Notes: a model not told the origin generated them from the letters alone. Shown: positions 1 to 13,800, counted from the first letter of the stretch. The stretch is 64,000 nt of DNA from Hirundichthys speculiger (GCA_018398805.1 JAGFBZ010002117.1:172001-236000); one strand, 5' to 3'. Made by a program: numbers and translations.

Positions 1-59
1 TATCAGAAATGACGCATCCTTGCAGGCCTCCCTGCAGCTGGACCTCGGCATGGGTCTGG

Positions 60-540
60 GATAGCCAGCCTGGAGGAGGCCAGGACCCAGCTGCAACGAA
101 GCCCGGCTGCTGAGCTAAGCTTCATCCTTCGACCCGTCCAGGCCGGCCCAACAAAACGTACCGCGGCTCCCAGTCATGAAAGGGTGGTGCGCCCTCTTCG
201 GGTCTGGGTTGAGGCGTCGAGGTCTTGTTGATGTGTGAAGGAAGAACGGAGTGGGAGATCGATAAGGTGGACCGCTGCTCCTTCTGAGTAGCGACGGAAA
301 TGGGTTTCCTCCTCAGGATGGCTGGGCTCGCCCTCTGAGATGGATCTCGGAGTAGAGTTGGCGCTCCTCCACATGGAGAGGAGCCAGTTGAGACGGTTTG
401 GGCATCTGGTTTGCATTCCTTCTGGAGACCTGGAAGGCGTGTTGGGTACGTCTAACCAGACGGAGGCCCGGGGCAGACCCGGGACATGCCAGAGGGATCA
501 GTGGACTCACTGTTGGAGCCAGACTCTAGTGGTCAGTCGA
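60..540 (+). mobile_element. LINE 3'-region relic
   Basis: Around 375-500 the + strand can be translated, with interruptions, as SQLRRFGHLVCIPSGDLEG followed by RGRPGT and RDQW. This resembles the tail of fish non-LTR retrotransposon reverse-transcriptase ORFs (a SQLRWFGHL...RGRPRTRWRD pattern). No intact ORF or element ends are visible. The LINE clade cannot be fixed from this fragment. Confidence 0.5.
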
Positions 541-1232
541 GGAACTCCAACTAAGCTTTCTTCTTTGTTGAATTTGGAAGATGGGATGTGGCCCCTTGCA
601 AACTACGCACGACTTTCAGGGCGGGACTTGTAGAAATAAACATTTCTGACCGGTTTAAAATTTCCATCATCTCTGTCACAAAACGTTTAAATTTATATGA
701 CAGTACTGTAAGTCAATGGATTCTCAGACACACATATAAAAATGCCTACATCCCATATAAAATGTGTGAAATTAACAGAGAATGTGTGCAGAAACTTTTC
801 TGCAGAATCTTTTAGCTCCTCGAAAGTTGTTTTGCTGAAAGATGCTTTGGCTGAAACGGGCTTATTGTTGCTTCGGCTCGTAGACTGGAACACGAAGAGC
901 GAGGGTTTTATTTGAATTCACCAGTGACGCATTTAAAATGCCTTTGAAAAAGAGAAGCACTTACAGCGAGCTGCGGAGTGATAAACCTCTGCAAGCCTCA
1001 CCACACTTACCTTTAACCCACACACCTCTGGCTGCTGAAGTGCATCTTTATCAGGACATCTGGTGAATTTAAAGCAGGCGTGTTATGACTCCTCTTCAAA
1101 TGTTGATACAACTTCCATGCGGCTGGAGTTTCCAAAGTCTGTCTACAACGTGGTCTGGTTAAAAATCCGCAGGGTTGCGTTGCAGAAGCTCATCTTTCAG
1201 TCGTGTCTTCATCGCTCTGATCCGAGCAGGCG
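541..1232. other. Non-coding, nothing recognised
   Basis: No credible exon, RNA gene or repeat boundary was seen. Short open stretches lack family motifs and paired splice sites. Confidence 0.5.
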
Positions 1233-1240
1233 GTGCTAAG

Positions 1241-2258
1241 TAGGGATGCAACGGTACTCAGTAAAATACGGTACGGTTCGGTACGACCTGCACGGGACGC
1301 GTTTATGTCCCGCGGTATTTATGTTCCAATAACTTTGCATTTGACTTGCACGTGAGCGTGCATGCCTTTTAGGCAACAGGCCGCCACTGCATGTCAACGT
1401 CCACTCGCCTCCGCTCACTCACAGTGACCAGCCGATCACACTTTGGCTGGTTGGCTGCAGCTCATAGATGCAGAAAAAAAAAAAAAAAAAAAACAAGCAG
1501 GTATGGCCAGCTGTAGTGGAGAAATTGAGAAAAACTTTTTTTAATCACCAGTGTGGGAGCATTTTGGTTTTGCTGTTGAATCCACCGGCGATGGAGTGAA
1601 AACAGTTAACAGTTAACAGAACGCAATCTTCCACCTCCCTAAACCCGGATCTTACCTGCGTAAGATCCAGTTGTTACCAGCTGTGCGTCTTGGCGCAGCT
1701 GATGTGCTTTTTAAAATACTGCAGAACTAATCATTGGATGTGCATTTAAAGATCACGAACAATTAATGTTCCTGTCCCTCCTCGACCACCAACAGTTTCA
1801 GACATATTGGAAATAAATTTCCACATCCAACCTTTTCCATCTTGACACCAGAGACAAAGATCTCCTTGGTTTCCTCCACAGCAAACATCTGGATGAGATC
1901 ACAGCTGTACAGACTGACGTATCTGGCCGTGACTATTCCCACATCCACCACAACTGCTGACCAGACATCCTCTGACCTCAAGAGAATAAAAACGTATGAC
2001 AGTAATACGGTGATGTGTAATCGAGAGGTAGAGCCGTTTGTGCGTGTACACATGTGACCAGGTGGACGCACGTTTATGCCATTTGGACGCGCTCTTGTAC
2101 GCGCCGACATGCGAGTTGCGCTTTCCGCACTCGGTATCTTGCGATCGCGGGTTTAGGGTAGCGGGTGGTCTGAAACTGTACCGAATCCGTACCGAATCCG
2201 TGGCACAAAAACCGCAGTACGGACCGTACCGTGAGCCACCTGTACCGTTGCACCCCTA
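1241..2258. mobile_element. hAT-type DNA transposon, non-autonomous, 8-bp TSD
   Basis: The left end reads TAGGGATGCAACGGTAC and the right end GTACCGTTGCACCCCTA, so the termini are inverted repeats. The element is flanked by an exact 8-bp direct duplication GTGCTAAG at 1233-1240 and 2259-2266. An 8-bp duplication and TAGGGRTG termini are typical of hAT elements. No transposase frame survives. The interior contains a piece related to the Harbinger-like element at 48.9-50.4 kb. Confidence 0.8.
1790..2165 (-). mobile_element. Fragment related to the 48.9-50.4 kb Harbinger-like element
   Basis: This stretch is the reverse complement of sequence at about 49040-49530, with gaps. Shared landmarks include GGTTTCCTCCACAGCAAACA here against its complement there, the GTGACCAGGTGGACGC-like segment, and the GGGTTTAGGGTAGCGGGT motif. 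It sits wholly inside the hAT copy at 1241-2258, so it was either nested there and truncated, or captured before the hAT moved. Confidence 0.55.
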
Positions 2259-2379
2259 GTGCTAAGGGGGGGTGGAGTCAGGTCATTTTACTCTGATTTG
2301 GGTCTGTGATGTCACATTACCCTGAAAATCTGAATAACAAATTTTCAGATGCAGACCACCCCAACAAACTGACCCGTTA

Positions 2380-2807
2380 TGTTGCAGTCTTTCACCAAAG
2401 CTTGTGTTTTTGGACCTGCTGAAAACGAGGTATTTAATCTCTTTTTCATCGTAGCTTGGTTGACCGTTGTGGCACTAACTGCCGGCGTTATGGTTGTCGG
2501 CTCAGATAATGGAATGAATAAATATTTTAACTGCATCAGAAGAACATCGTTCCGGTCATTCTTCGGTGTCATTTTTCAATGTCCTGTGTGCTATCACCAC
2601 TTTCCGCCCTGCTGACATTACGATACCTATGTTACAAGCTACATATTCACGTGAGACACAGTCGCGAGTCGCTCACAGACTTGAATGAGGCTGATATTAC
2701 ATATGCCGGTAATCGACCGCGATAATGAGATTAAGTCAAACATAAACGGTAACCGTTATCACGTGAAAGTTTACCGCGCTTTAATACCGCTAACCGTTCC
2801 ATCCCTA
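2380..2807. mobile_element. Probable hAT remnant, right end only
   Basis: The stretch ends with AACCGTTCCATCCCTA, the reverse of a TAGGGATGGAACGGTT-type hAT terminus. It is preceded by purine/pyrimidine-balanced GGTAACCGTTATCACG-like sequence common in such elements. No matching left end or target duplication was found, so the limits are approximate. Confidence 0.35.
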
Positions 2808-3301
2808 GTCCAACAACGAGCTGCAGCTGGGCTGGAGATCACCCCTGCATGCTCGTTCAACACCTCAAATACATTTTTCATTTGACAGACATCTTCACTG
2901 AAACGCTCTCGTCTCGTTTATGTAGAACATGACCTGCGTTGCATTTCTTTGTCAGACATAATTCACGCCGGTGAGGGGATTTGACGTTTTTCAGCGGAGG
3001 TGTTTGCTTGTTTTCCAGTTCATTGTGTTTTCTTCTGCGCTGGAAACCGCCGTTCTCAAACAGGAGAGGTGATGTCTTCTCACAGGCCGGAGTAAAATTG
3101 ATAACATTACCAGTGACTGCGTTCCATTCAGGTGCGTGCGCTCCAGGGCGGCGCTATTGCGCCCACCGGCTCATTGTTGATGGCCTGCAGGGACACGGGA
3201 TGGAAGGCAGCCATTGTTCGAGTTCTCTGATGTTGTTGTTGTTGCTTTCCTGCTATGGCTGCTCTGTAAACTCATCTATGTTTTTTAGGGAGTTAATGCA
3301 C

Positions 3302-3332
<31 letters not shown>

Positions 3333-3974
3333 CCTCTCATCAAGGACGATGGCACGTTTTTATTTTCTGCCGTGTGTTTCATTAAGGTTCTGTTCTGCTC
3401 AGGTGCTCCGGTGAGACAAAGACAGACAGTTTGGCTCATCGTAGCAGGAAGAGCACTGTGCAAAAAAATCAGTTTTATTCCATTTAGATAAACCAGCAAA
3501 CATCCTTTTCCTCATTATCATTTTTGTCCATATGTCACCGACAATGTTTATGTTTCTCACTTCCCCTGAAATATGCTTCTTTTTCTTTCCCTTCACTGTT
3601 TTGCCTTCAGCTTCTCTTCTCTTCAACCAAATCCCGCTCCTGTTTTCTTTCCACTTATCCCCCCTACCTCCGTGCTTCTCTCTGAATTCCTTTCGACATG
3701 AATTATTAACAAACGAGATAAATTCGGAATTACCGCGACAAAGACAAACATTTAGCATCTCTCTCTCCCTCTAGGTCTGCCTGAGTCTGGCGGGCCAGGT
3801 GTGCTGTCGTCTGTGGGGTAGTCTTAGGTGGCGGCCAATCCGGTTGCAGGTGGGATTAAACAGGGATTAAGCGTGTTTCTCCGTGAAAGCAGACAGACGG
3901 ACTAGCACTAATCTGACTTTAGCCGTGCACTGAAAAACAGCAGGCTTGAGCAATCCTACTCTTCCGCGAATGCC
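2808..3974. other. Non-coding; poly-T at 3301-3327
   Basis: There is no gene-like signal. A 27-base T run at about 3301-3327 and a pyrimidine-rich stretch at 3580-3680 are the only compositional features. An A-rich tail on the minus strand could mark an old retroposon, but no body was recognised. Confidence 0.45.
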
Positions 3975-4180
3975 CAATGTGCTTGTGTGTTCATGGGTGT
4001 GTGTGTTCTTATGTTTCCACCTTTGTGGGAACCAAATGTCCTGTGAATGCAAAAAACGTGAGAGAATAAAAGTGTTGCGTGGGTCCTGCTGTCTACAGGG
4101 GTTTAGTTGAGGATTAGGGTTTAGGGGTTAAGGCTCAGTGAGGATTAGGGTTCAGGTCAGGTTTTACAGTTATAGCAAAA
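3975..4180. repeat. Degenerate TTAGGGTTTAGGGG-bearing repeat
   Basis: A GTGTGTGTTCTTATG-type segment is followed by loosely repeated GGATTAGGGTTTAGGGGTTA and GGATTAGGGTTCAGG. The arrangement resembles an interspersed repeat common in fish introns rather than a telomeric array, because the TTAGGG units are irregular and few. Confidence 0.3.
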
Positions 4181-4429
4181 CAGCGAAACATGCAGCAGTG
4201 CAAGGGTCCTATAAGCAAGTTGAAGCAGCAACACTTGCTTCCAAAGTAACACGTGGATTACTATTTTGTTATTCTAAAACATGATTATGTATTGAAAAAT
4301 TCTATTACATTATATTATCGTTGTGTGTTAAAGACACTCTATGTAGTAATTTCAGATCTGACCACATGATGGCATATGCACTCACCACCTACTTCATCAG
4401 CTCCACCTCTCTAGTTCTTGGTTGGACGT

Positions 4430-4812
4430 CCTTTTGTCTTCAGAACCACCTTCATTCTTGGTGTCATAGACTCAACCAGATGCTAGAAACTTTCCTCAGA
4501 GGTTCTGGTCCAGTTGACATGACAGCATCTCCAGCTGCTGCTCATCCATGATGAGAACCTTCAGTTCCTCCACATCCCAAAGCTGCTCTACTGGACTCAG
4601 ATCTGATGACTGTGGAGGACACTGGAGGACAGTGGACGCATTGTTCCAGAAACCAGTTTGAGATGATCATGGTGCTGGAAGTATCCATCAGAAGATGGTC
4701 CACTGTGGTCAAAAAGGGATGGAGATGGTCAGCAACAATCCTCAGGTAGGCTGTGGTGTTTCAACCATGATCAGCTGGTACTGACAACATCTCCTCCACA
4801 CCATCACACCAC
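4430..4812 (-). mobile_element. Tc1/mariner-like transposon relic
   Basis: Read on the minus strand, about 4540-4595 gives QLWDVEELKVLIMDEQ, preceded by a degraded SPDLSPVE-like segment. This is the catalytic-Glu region typical of Tc1 transposases. The same family occurs in the opposite orientation at 25381-25617. The relic stops exactly where the 21-bp minisatellite starts. Confidence 0.55.
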
Positions 4813-7800
4813 ATGAGTGGCGATACTGCCGGCATGAGTGGCGATACTACCATCATGAGTGGCGATACTGCCGTCATGAGTGGCGATACTACGGTCATGA
4901 GTGGGGATACAGCGGTCATTAGTGGCGATACTACGGTCATGAGTGGCGATACTACAGTCATGAGTGGCGATACTACGGTCATGAGAGGCGATACTACGGT
5001 CATGAGTGGCGATACTGCGGTCATTAGTGGCGATACTACGGTCATGAGTGGCGATACTACGGTCATGAGTGGCGATACTGCCGTCATGAGAGGCGATACT
5101 ACAGTCATGAGTGGCGATACTACCGTCACGAGTGGCGATACTGCCGTCATGAGTGGCGATACTGCCGTCATGAGTGGCGATACTACGGTCATGAGTGGCG
5201 ATACTGCCGTCATGAGTGGCGATACTACGGTCATGAGTGGCGATACTGCGGTCATTAGTGGTGATACTGCGGTCATGAGTGGCGATACTACCGTCATGAG
5301 TGGCGATACTGCCGTCATGAGTGGCGATACTACGGTCATGAGTGGGGATACTACGGTCATGAGTGGCGATACTACGGTCCTGAGTGGCGATACTACAGTC
5401 ATGAGTGGCGATACTGCGGTCATGAGTGGCGATACTGCCGTTATGAGTGGCGATACTTCGGTCATGAGTGGCGATACTGCCATCATGAGTGGCGATACTG
5501 CTGTCAAGAGTGGTGATACTTCGGTCATGAGTGGCGATACTGCCGTCATGACAGGCGATACTACAGTCATGAGTGGCGATACGGTGGTCATGAGTGGCGA
5601 TACTGCCGTCAAGAGTGGCGATACTTCGGTCATGAGTGGCGATACTACGGTCATGAGTGGCGATACTGCCTTCATGAGAGGCGATACTACAGTCATGAGT
5701 GGCGATACGGTGGTCATGAGTGGCGATACTGCCGTCAAGAGTGGCGATACTTCGGTCATGAGTGGCGATACTGCCGTCATGAGTGGCGATACTTTGGTCA
5801 TGAGTGGCAATACTACGGTCATGAGTGGCGATAATATGATCATGAGTGGCGATACTACGGTCATGAGTGGCGATTCTGCCGTCATGAGTGGCGATACTAC
5901 GGTCATGAGTGGCGATACTGCCGTTATTAGTGGCGATACTGCGGTCATTAGTGACGATACTACGGTCATGAGTGGCGATACTGCCGTCATGAGTGGCGAT
6001 ACTTCGGTCATGAGTGGCGATACGGCCGTCATGAGTGGCGATACTGCCGTCAAGAGTGGCGATACTTCGGTCATGAGTGGCGATACTACCGTCATGAGTG
6101 GTGATACTACGGTCATGAGTGGGGATACTGCCATCATGAGTGGCGATACTTCGGTCATGAGTGGCGATACGGCCGTCATGAGTGGCGATACTGCCGTCAA
6201 GAGTGGCGATACTTCGGTCATGAGTGGCGATACTACCGTCATGAGTGGGGATACTGCTGTCAAGAGTGGTGATACTTCGGTCATGAGTGGCGATACTGCC
6301 GTCATGACAGGCGATACTACAGTCATGAGTGGCGATACGGTGGTCATGAGTGGCGATACTGCCGTCAAGAGTGGCGATACTTCGGTCATGAGTGGCGATA
6401 CTACGGTCATGAGTGGCGATACTGCCTTCATGAGAGGCGATACTACAGTCATGAGTGGCGATACGGTGGTCATGAGTGGCGATACTGCCGTCAAGAGTGG
6501 CGATACTTCGGTCATGAGTGGCGATACTGCCGTCATGAGTGGCGATACTTTGGTCATGAGTGGCAATACTACGGTCATGAGTGGCGATAATATGATCATG
6601 AGTGGCGATACTACGGTCATGAGTGGCGATTCTGCCGTCATGACTGGCGATACTACGGTCATGAGTGGCGATACTGCCGTTATTAGTGGCGATACTGCGG
6701 TCATTAGTGACGATACTACGGTCATGAGTGGCGATACTGCCGTCATGAGTGGCGATACTTCGGTCATGAGTGGCGATACGGCCGTCATGAGTGGCGATAC
6801 TGCCGTCAAGAGTGCCGATACTTCGGTCATGAGTGGCGATACTACCGTCATGAGTGGGGATACTGCTGTCATGAGTGGTGATACCACGGTCATGAGTGGG
6901 GATACTGCCATCATGAGTGGCGATACTACAGTCATGAGTGGCGATACGGTGGTCATGAGTGGCGATACTGCCGTCAAGAGTGGCGATACTTCGGTCATGA
7001 GTGGCGATACTGCCGTCATGAGTGGCGATACTTTGGTCATGAGTGGCAATACTACGGTCATGAGTGGCGATAATATGATCATGAGTGGCGATACTACGGT
7101 CATGAGTGGCGATTCTGCCGTCATGAGTGGCGATACTACGGTCATGAGTGGCGATACTGCCGTTATTAGTGGCGATACTGCGGTCATTAGTGACGATACT
7201 ACGGTCATGAGTGGCGATACTGCCGTCATGAGTGGCGATACTTCGGTCATGAGTGGCGATACGGCCGTCATGAGTGGCGATACTGCCGTCAAGAGTGGCG
7301 ATACTTCGGTCATGAGTGGCGATACTACCGTCATGAGTGGGGATACTGCTGTCATGAGTGGTGATACTACGGTCATGAGTGGGGATACTGCCATCATGAG
7401 TGGCGATACTACAGTCATGAGTGGCGATACTACCGTCATGAGTGGCGATACTGCCGTCATGAGTGGCGATACTGCCGTCATGAGTGGCGATACTACCGTC
7501 ATGAGTGGCGATACTGCCGTCATGAGTGGCGATACTACGGTCATGAGTGGCGAGACTGCGGTCATTAGTGGCGATACTACGGTCATGAGTGGCGATACTA
7601 CGGTCATGAGTGGCGATACTGCCGTCATGAGTGGCGATACTACGGTCATGAGTGGCAATACTACGGTCATGAGTGGCGATACTACGGTCATGAGAAGGGA
7701 TACTGCCATCATGAGTGGCGATACTACAGTCATGAGTGGCGATACTACCGTCATGAGTGGCGATACTGCCGTCATGAGTGGCGATACTACGGTCATGAGT

Positions 7801-10800
7801 GGCGATACTACGGTCATGAGTGGCGATACTACGGTCATGAGTGGCGATACTACAGTCATGAGTGGCGATACTGCGGTCATGAGTGGCGATACTGCCGTTA
7901 TTAGTGGCGATACTTCGGTCATGAGTGGCGATACTGCCATCATGAGTGGCGATACTGCTGTCAAGCGTGGTGATACTTCGGTCATGACAGGCGATACTAC
8001 AGTCATGAGTGGCGATACGGTGGTCATGAGTGGCGATACTGCCGTCATGAGTGGCGATACTTCGGTCATGAGTGGCAATACTGCCGTCATGAGTGGCGAT
8101 ACTGCCGTCAAGAGTGGCGATACTTCGGTCATGAGTGGCGATACTGCCGTCATGAGTGGCGATACTTTGGTCATGAGTGGCAATACTACGGTCATGAGTG
8201 GCGATACTATGATCATGAGTGGCGATACTACGGTCATGAGTGGCGATTCTGCCGTCATGAGTGGCGATACTACGGTCATGAGTGGCGATACTGCCGTTAT
8301 TAGTGGCGATACTGCGGTCATTAGTGACGATACTACGGTCATGAGTGGCGATACTGCCGTCATGAGTGGCGATACTTCGGTCATGAGTGGCGATACGGCC
8401 GTCATGAGTGGCGATACTGCCGTCAAGAGTGGCGATACTTCGGTTATGAGTGGCGATACTGTCGTCATGAGTGGCGATACTTCGGTCATGAGTGGCGATA
8501 CAACCGTCATGAGTGGGGATACTGCTGTCATGAGTGGTGATACTACGGTCATGAGTCGGGATACTGCCATCATGAGTGGCGATACTACAGTCATAAGTGG
8601 CGATACTGCGGTCATGAGTGGCAATACTGCCGTCATGAGTGGCGATACTGCCGTCAAGAGTGGCGATACTTCGGTCATGAGTGGCGATACTGCCGTCAAG
8701 AGTGGCGATACTTCGGTCATGAGTGGCGATACTGCCGTCATGAGTGGCGATACTTTGGTCATGAGTGGCATTATACTACGGTCATGAGTGGCGATACTGC
8801 CGATCATGAGTGGCGATACTGAGTGGTATTAGTGGCGATACTGTGAGTCATGAGTGGCGATGGCGATACTACGGCGATCATGAGTGGCATCTGCCGTCAT
8901 GAGTGGCGATACTACGGTCATGAGTGGCGATACTTATGCCGTTATTAGTGGCGATACTGCGGTCATTAGTGGCGATACTACGGTCATGAGTGGCGATACT
9001 GCCGTCATGAGTGGCGATACTTCGGTCATGAGTGGCGATACGGCCGTCATGAGTGGCGATACTGCCGTCAAGAGTGGCGATACTTCGGTTATGAGTGGCG
9101 ATACTGTCGTCATGAGTGGCGATACTTCGGTCATGAGTGGCGATACAACCGTCATGAGTGGGGATACTGCTGTCATGAGTGGTGATACTACGGTCATGAG
9201 TCGGGATACTGCCATCATGAGTGGCGATACTACAGTCATAAGTGGCGATACTGCGGTCATGAGTGGCGATACTGCCGTCATGAGTGGCGATACTGCCGTC
9301 ATGAGTGGCGATACTTCGGTCATGAGTGGCGACACTGCCGTCATGAGTGGCGATACTGCTGTCAAGAGTGGTGATTCTTCGGTCATGAGTGGCGATACTG
9401 CGGTTATTAGTGGCGATACTACGGTCATGAGTGGTGATACTACGGTCATGAGTGGCGATACTGCCGACATGAGAGGCGATACTACAGTCATGAGTGGCGA
9501 TACTACCGTTATGAGTGGCGATACTGCCGTCATGAGTGGCGATACTGCCGTCATGAGTGGCGATACTACCGTCATGAGTGGCAATACTGCCGTCATGAGT
9601 GGCGATACTACGGTCATGAGTGGCAAAACTGCGGTCATTAGTGGCGATACTACGGTCATGAGTGGGGATACTGCCATCATGAGTGGCGATACTACAGTCA
9701 TAAGTGGCGATACTGCGGTCATGAGTGGCGATACTGCCGCCATGAGTGGCGATACTGCCGTCATGAGTGGCTATACTTCGGTCATGAGTGGCGACACTGC
9801 CGTGCGATACTGCTGTCAAGAGTGGCGATTCTTCGGTCATGAGTGGCGATACTGCGTCATTAGAGTGGCGATACTTCGGTCATGAGTGGCGATACTGCGG
9901 TCATTAGTGGCGATACTACGGTCATGAGTGGCGATACTACGGCCGTCATGAGTGGCGATACTGTCATGACGATACTGTCATGAGTGGCGATACTGCCGTC
10001 ATGAGTGGCGATACTACGTCATGAGTGGCGATACTACCGTATGAGTGGCGATACTGCCGTCATGAGTGGCGATACTACCGTCATGAGTGGCGATACTGCC
10101 GTCATGAGTGGCGATACTACGGTCATGAGTGGCGATACTGCGGTCATTAGTGGCGATACTACGGTCATGAGTGGCGATACTACCGTCATGAGTGGCGATA
10201 CTGCCGTCATGAGTGGCGATACTACGGTCATGAGTGGCAATACTACGGTCATGAGTGGCGATACTACGGTCATGAGTGGTGATACTACGGTCATGAGTGG
10301 CGATACTTCGGTCATGAGTGGCGATACTACGATCATGTGTGGCGATACTGCCGTCATGAGTGGCGATACTTCGGTCATGAGTGGCGATACTGCCGTCATG
10401 AGTGGCGATACTGCTGTCAAGAGTGGTGATTCTTCGGTCATGAGTGGCGATACTGCCATCATGAGTGGCGATACTGCTGTCAAGAGTGGTGATACTTCGG
10501 TCATGAGTGGCAATACTGCCGTCATGAGAGGCGATACTACAGTCATGAGTGGCAATACGGTGGTCATGAGTGGCGATACTGCCTTCATGAGTGGCGATAC
10601 TTCGGTCATGAGTGGCAATACTGCCGTCATGAGTGGCGATACTGCCGTCAAGAGTGGCGATACTTCGGTCAAGAGTGGCGATACTGCTGTCATGAGTGGC
10701 GATACTTCGGTCATGAGTGGCAATACTACGGTCATGAGTGGCGATACTATGATCATGCGTGGCGATACTGCCGTCATGAGTGGCGATACTACGGTCACGA

Positions 10801-13800
10801 GTGGCGATACTGCCATTATTAGTGGCGATACTGCCGTCATTAGTGACGATACTACGGTCATGAGTGGCGATACTGCCTTCATGAGTGGCGATACTACGGT
10901 CACGAGTGGCGATACTGCCATTATTAGTGGCGATACTGCCGTCATTAGTGACGATACTACGGTCATGAGTGGCGATACTGCCGTCATGAGTGGCGATACT
11001 ACGGTCACGAGTGGCGATACTGCCATTATTAGTGGCGATACTGCCGTCAAGAGTGGCGATACTTCGGTCATGAGTGGCGATACTGCCGTCATGAGTGGCG
11101 ATACGTCGGTCATGAGTGGCGATACGTCGGTCATGAGTGGCGATACTACCGTCATGAGTGGGATACTGGTCTGTCATGAGTGGTGATACTACGGTCATGA
11201 GTGGGATACTGCCGTCATGAGTGGCGATACTACGGTCATGAGTGGCGATACTGCGGTCATGAGTGGCGATACTGCCGTCATGAGTGGCGATACTGGTCGA
11301 GTGGCGATCTGCGTCATGAGTGGCGATACTGCTGTCAAGAGTGGTGATTCTTCGGTCATGAGTGGCGATACTGCCATCATGAGAGGCGATACTACAGTCA
11401 TGAGTGACGATACTGCCGTCATGAGTGGCGATACTGCCGTCATGAGTGGCGATGTGGCGATACTTCGGTCATGAGTGGCGATACTGCTGTCATGAGTGGC
11501 GATACTTCGGTCATGAGTGGCGATACTACGATCATGTGTGGCGATACTGCCGTCATGAGTGGCGATACTTCGGTCATGAGTGGCGATACTGCCGTCATAG
11601 TGGCGCGATACTGCTGGTCAAGAGTGGTGATTCTTCGGTCATGAGTGGCGATACTGCCATCATGAGTGGCGATACTGCTGTCAAGAGTGGTGATACTTCG
11701 GTCATGAGTGGCAATACTGCCGTCATGAGAGGCGATACTACAGTCATGAGTGGCAATACGGTGGTCATGAGTGGCGATACTGCCTTCATGAGTGGCGATA
11801 CTTCGGTCATGAGTGGCAATACTGCCGTCATGAGTGGCGATACTGCCGTCAAGAGTGGCGATACTTCGGTCAAGAGTGGCGATACTGCTGTCATGAGTGG
11901 CGATACTTCGGTCATGAGTGGCGATACTACGGTCATGAGTGGCGATACTGGTCATAGGTCGATGGAGTGGCGGATACTACGGTCACGAGTGGCGATACTG
12001 CCATTAGTGGCGATACCGTCTCATGAGTGACGATACTATGGTCATGAGTGGCGATACTGCCTTCATGGTGGCGATACTACGGTCACGAGTGGCGATACTG
12101 CCATTATTAGTGGCGATACTGCCGTCATTAGTGACGATACTACGGTCATGAGTGGCGATACTGCCGTCATGAGTGGCGATACTACGGTCACGAGTGGCGA
12201 TACTGCCATTATTAGTGGCGATACTGCCGTCAAGAGTGGCGATACTTCGGTCATGAGTGGCGATACTGCCGTCATGAGTGGCGATACGTCGGTCATGAGT
12301 GGCGATACGTCGGTCATGAGTGGCGATACTACCGTCATGAGTGGGGATACTGCTGTCATGAGTGGTGATACTACGGTCATGAGTGGGGATACTGCCGTCA
12401 TGAGTGGCGATACTACAGTCATGAGTGGCGATACTGCGGTCATGAGTGGCGATACTGCCGTCATGAGTGGCGATACTTCGGTCATGAGTGGCGATACTGC
12501 CGTCATGAGTGGCGATACTGCTGTCAAGAGTGGTGATTCTTCGGTCATGAGTGGCGATACTGCCATCATGAGAGGCGATACTACAGTCATGAGTGGCGAT
12601 ACTGTGGTCATGAGTGGCGATACTTCGGTCATGAGTGACGATACTGCCGTCATGAGTGGCGATACTGCCGTCAAGAGTGGCGATACTTCGGTCATGAGTG
12701 GCGATACTGCTGTCATGAGTGGCGATACTTCGGTCATGAGTGGCGATACTACGATCATGAGTGGCGATACTGCCGTCATGAGTGGCGATACTTCGGTCAT
12801 GAGTGGCGATACTGCCGTCTTGAGTGGCGATACTGCTGTCAAGAGTGGTGATTCTTCGGTCATGAGTGGCGATACTGCCATCATGAGAGGCGATACTACA
12901 GTCATGAGTGGCGATACTGTGGTCATGAGTGGCGATACTTCGGTCATGAGTGACGATACTGCCGTCATGAGTGGCGATACTGCCGTCAAGAGTGGCAATA
13001 CTTCGGTCATGAGTGGCGATACTGCCGTCATGAGTGGCGATACTTCGGTCATGAGTGGCGATACTACGATCATGAGTGGCGATACTGCCGTTATTAGTGG
13101 CGATACTGCGGTCATTAGTGGCGATACTACGGTCATGAGTGGCGATACTGCCGTCATTAGTGGCGATACTTCGGTCATGAGTGGCGATACGGCCGTCATG
13201 AGTGGCGATACTGCCGTCAAGAGTGGCGATACTTCGGTCATGAGTGGCGAGACTGACGTCATGAGTGGCGATACTTCGGTCATGAGTGGCGATACTACTG
13301 TCAAGAGTGGCGATACTTCGGTCATGAGTGGCAATACTGCCGTCATGAGTGGCGATACTTCGGTCATGAGTGGCGATACTACCGTCATGAGTGGCGATAC
13401 TGCTGTCATGAGTGGTGATACAAAGTCATGAATGGGGATACTACGGTCATGAGTGGTGATACTACAGTCATGAGTGGGGATACTGCTGTCATGAGTGGTG
13501 ATACAAGGTCATGAGTCGGGATACTACGGTCATGAGTGGTGATACTACAGTCATGAGTGGTGATACTACGGTCATGAGTGGTGATACTACAGTCATGAGT
13601 GGCGATACTACGGTCATGAGTGGTGATACTACGGTCATGAGTGGCGGATACTCATGAGTGGGTCACTACGGTCATGAGTGGTGATACTACGGTCATGAGT
13701 GGTGATACTACAGTCATGAGTGGCGATACTACGGTCATGAGTGGTGATACTACGGTCATGAGTGGCGATACTACGGTCATGAGTGGGGATACTACGGTCA

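Noticed and set aside
2345..2615. Hydrophobic 78-codon frame as a small membrane protein
   Set aside because: Both strands are open, there is no start context or relatives, and it lies in a probable hAT remnant.
4080..4170. Interstitial telomere array (TTAGGG)
   Set aside because: Only a few irregular TTAGGG words are present, not a tandem array.
4761..8807. 1300-codon open frames on both strands of the minisatellite as real proteins
   Set aside because: Openness follows from a 21-bp unit without stops. Residues vary freely, there are no splice sites or signal sequence, and later parts of the array break the frame.
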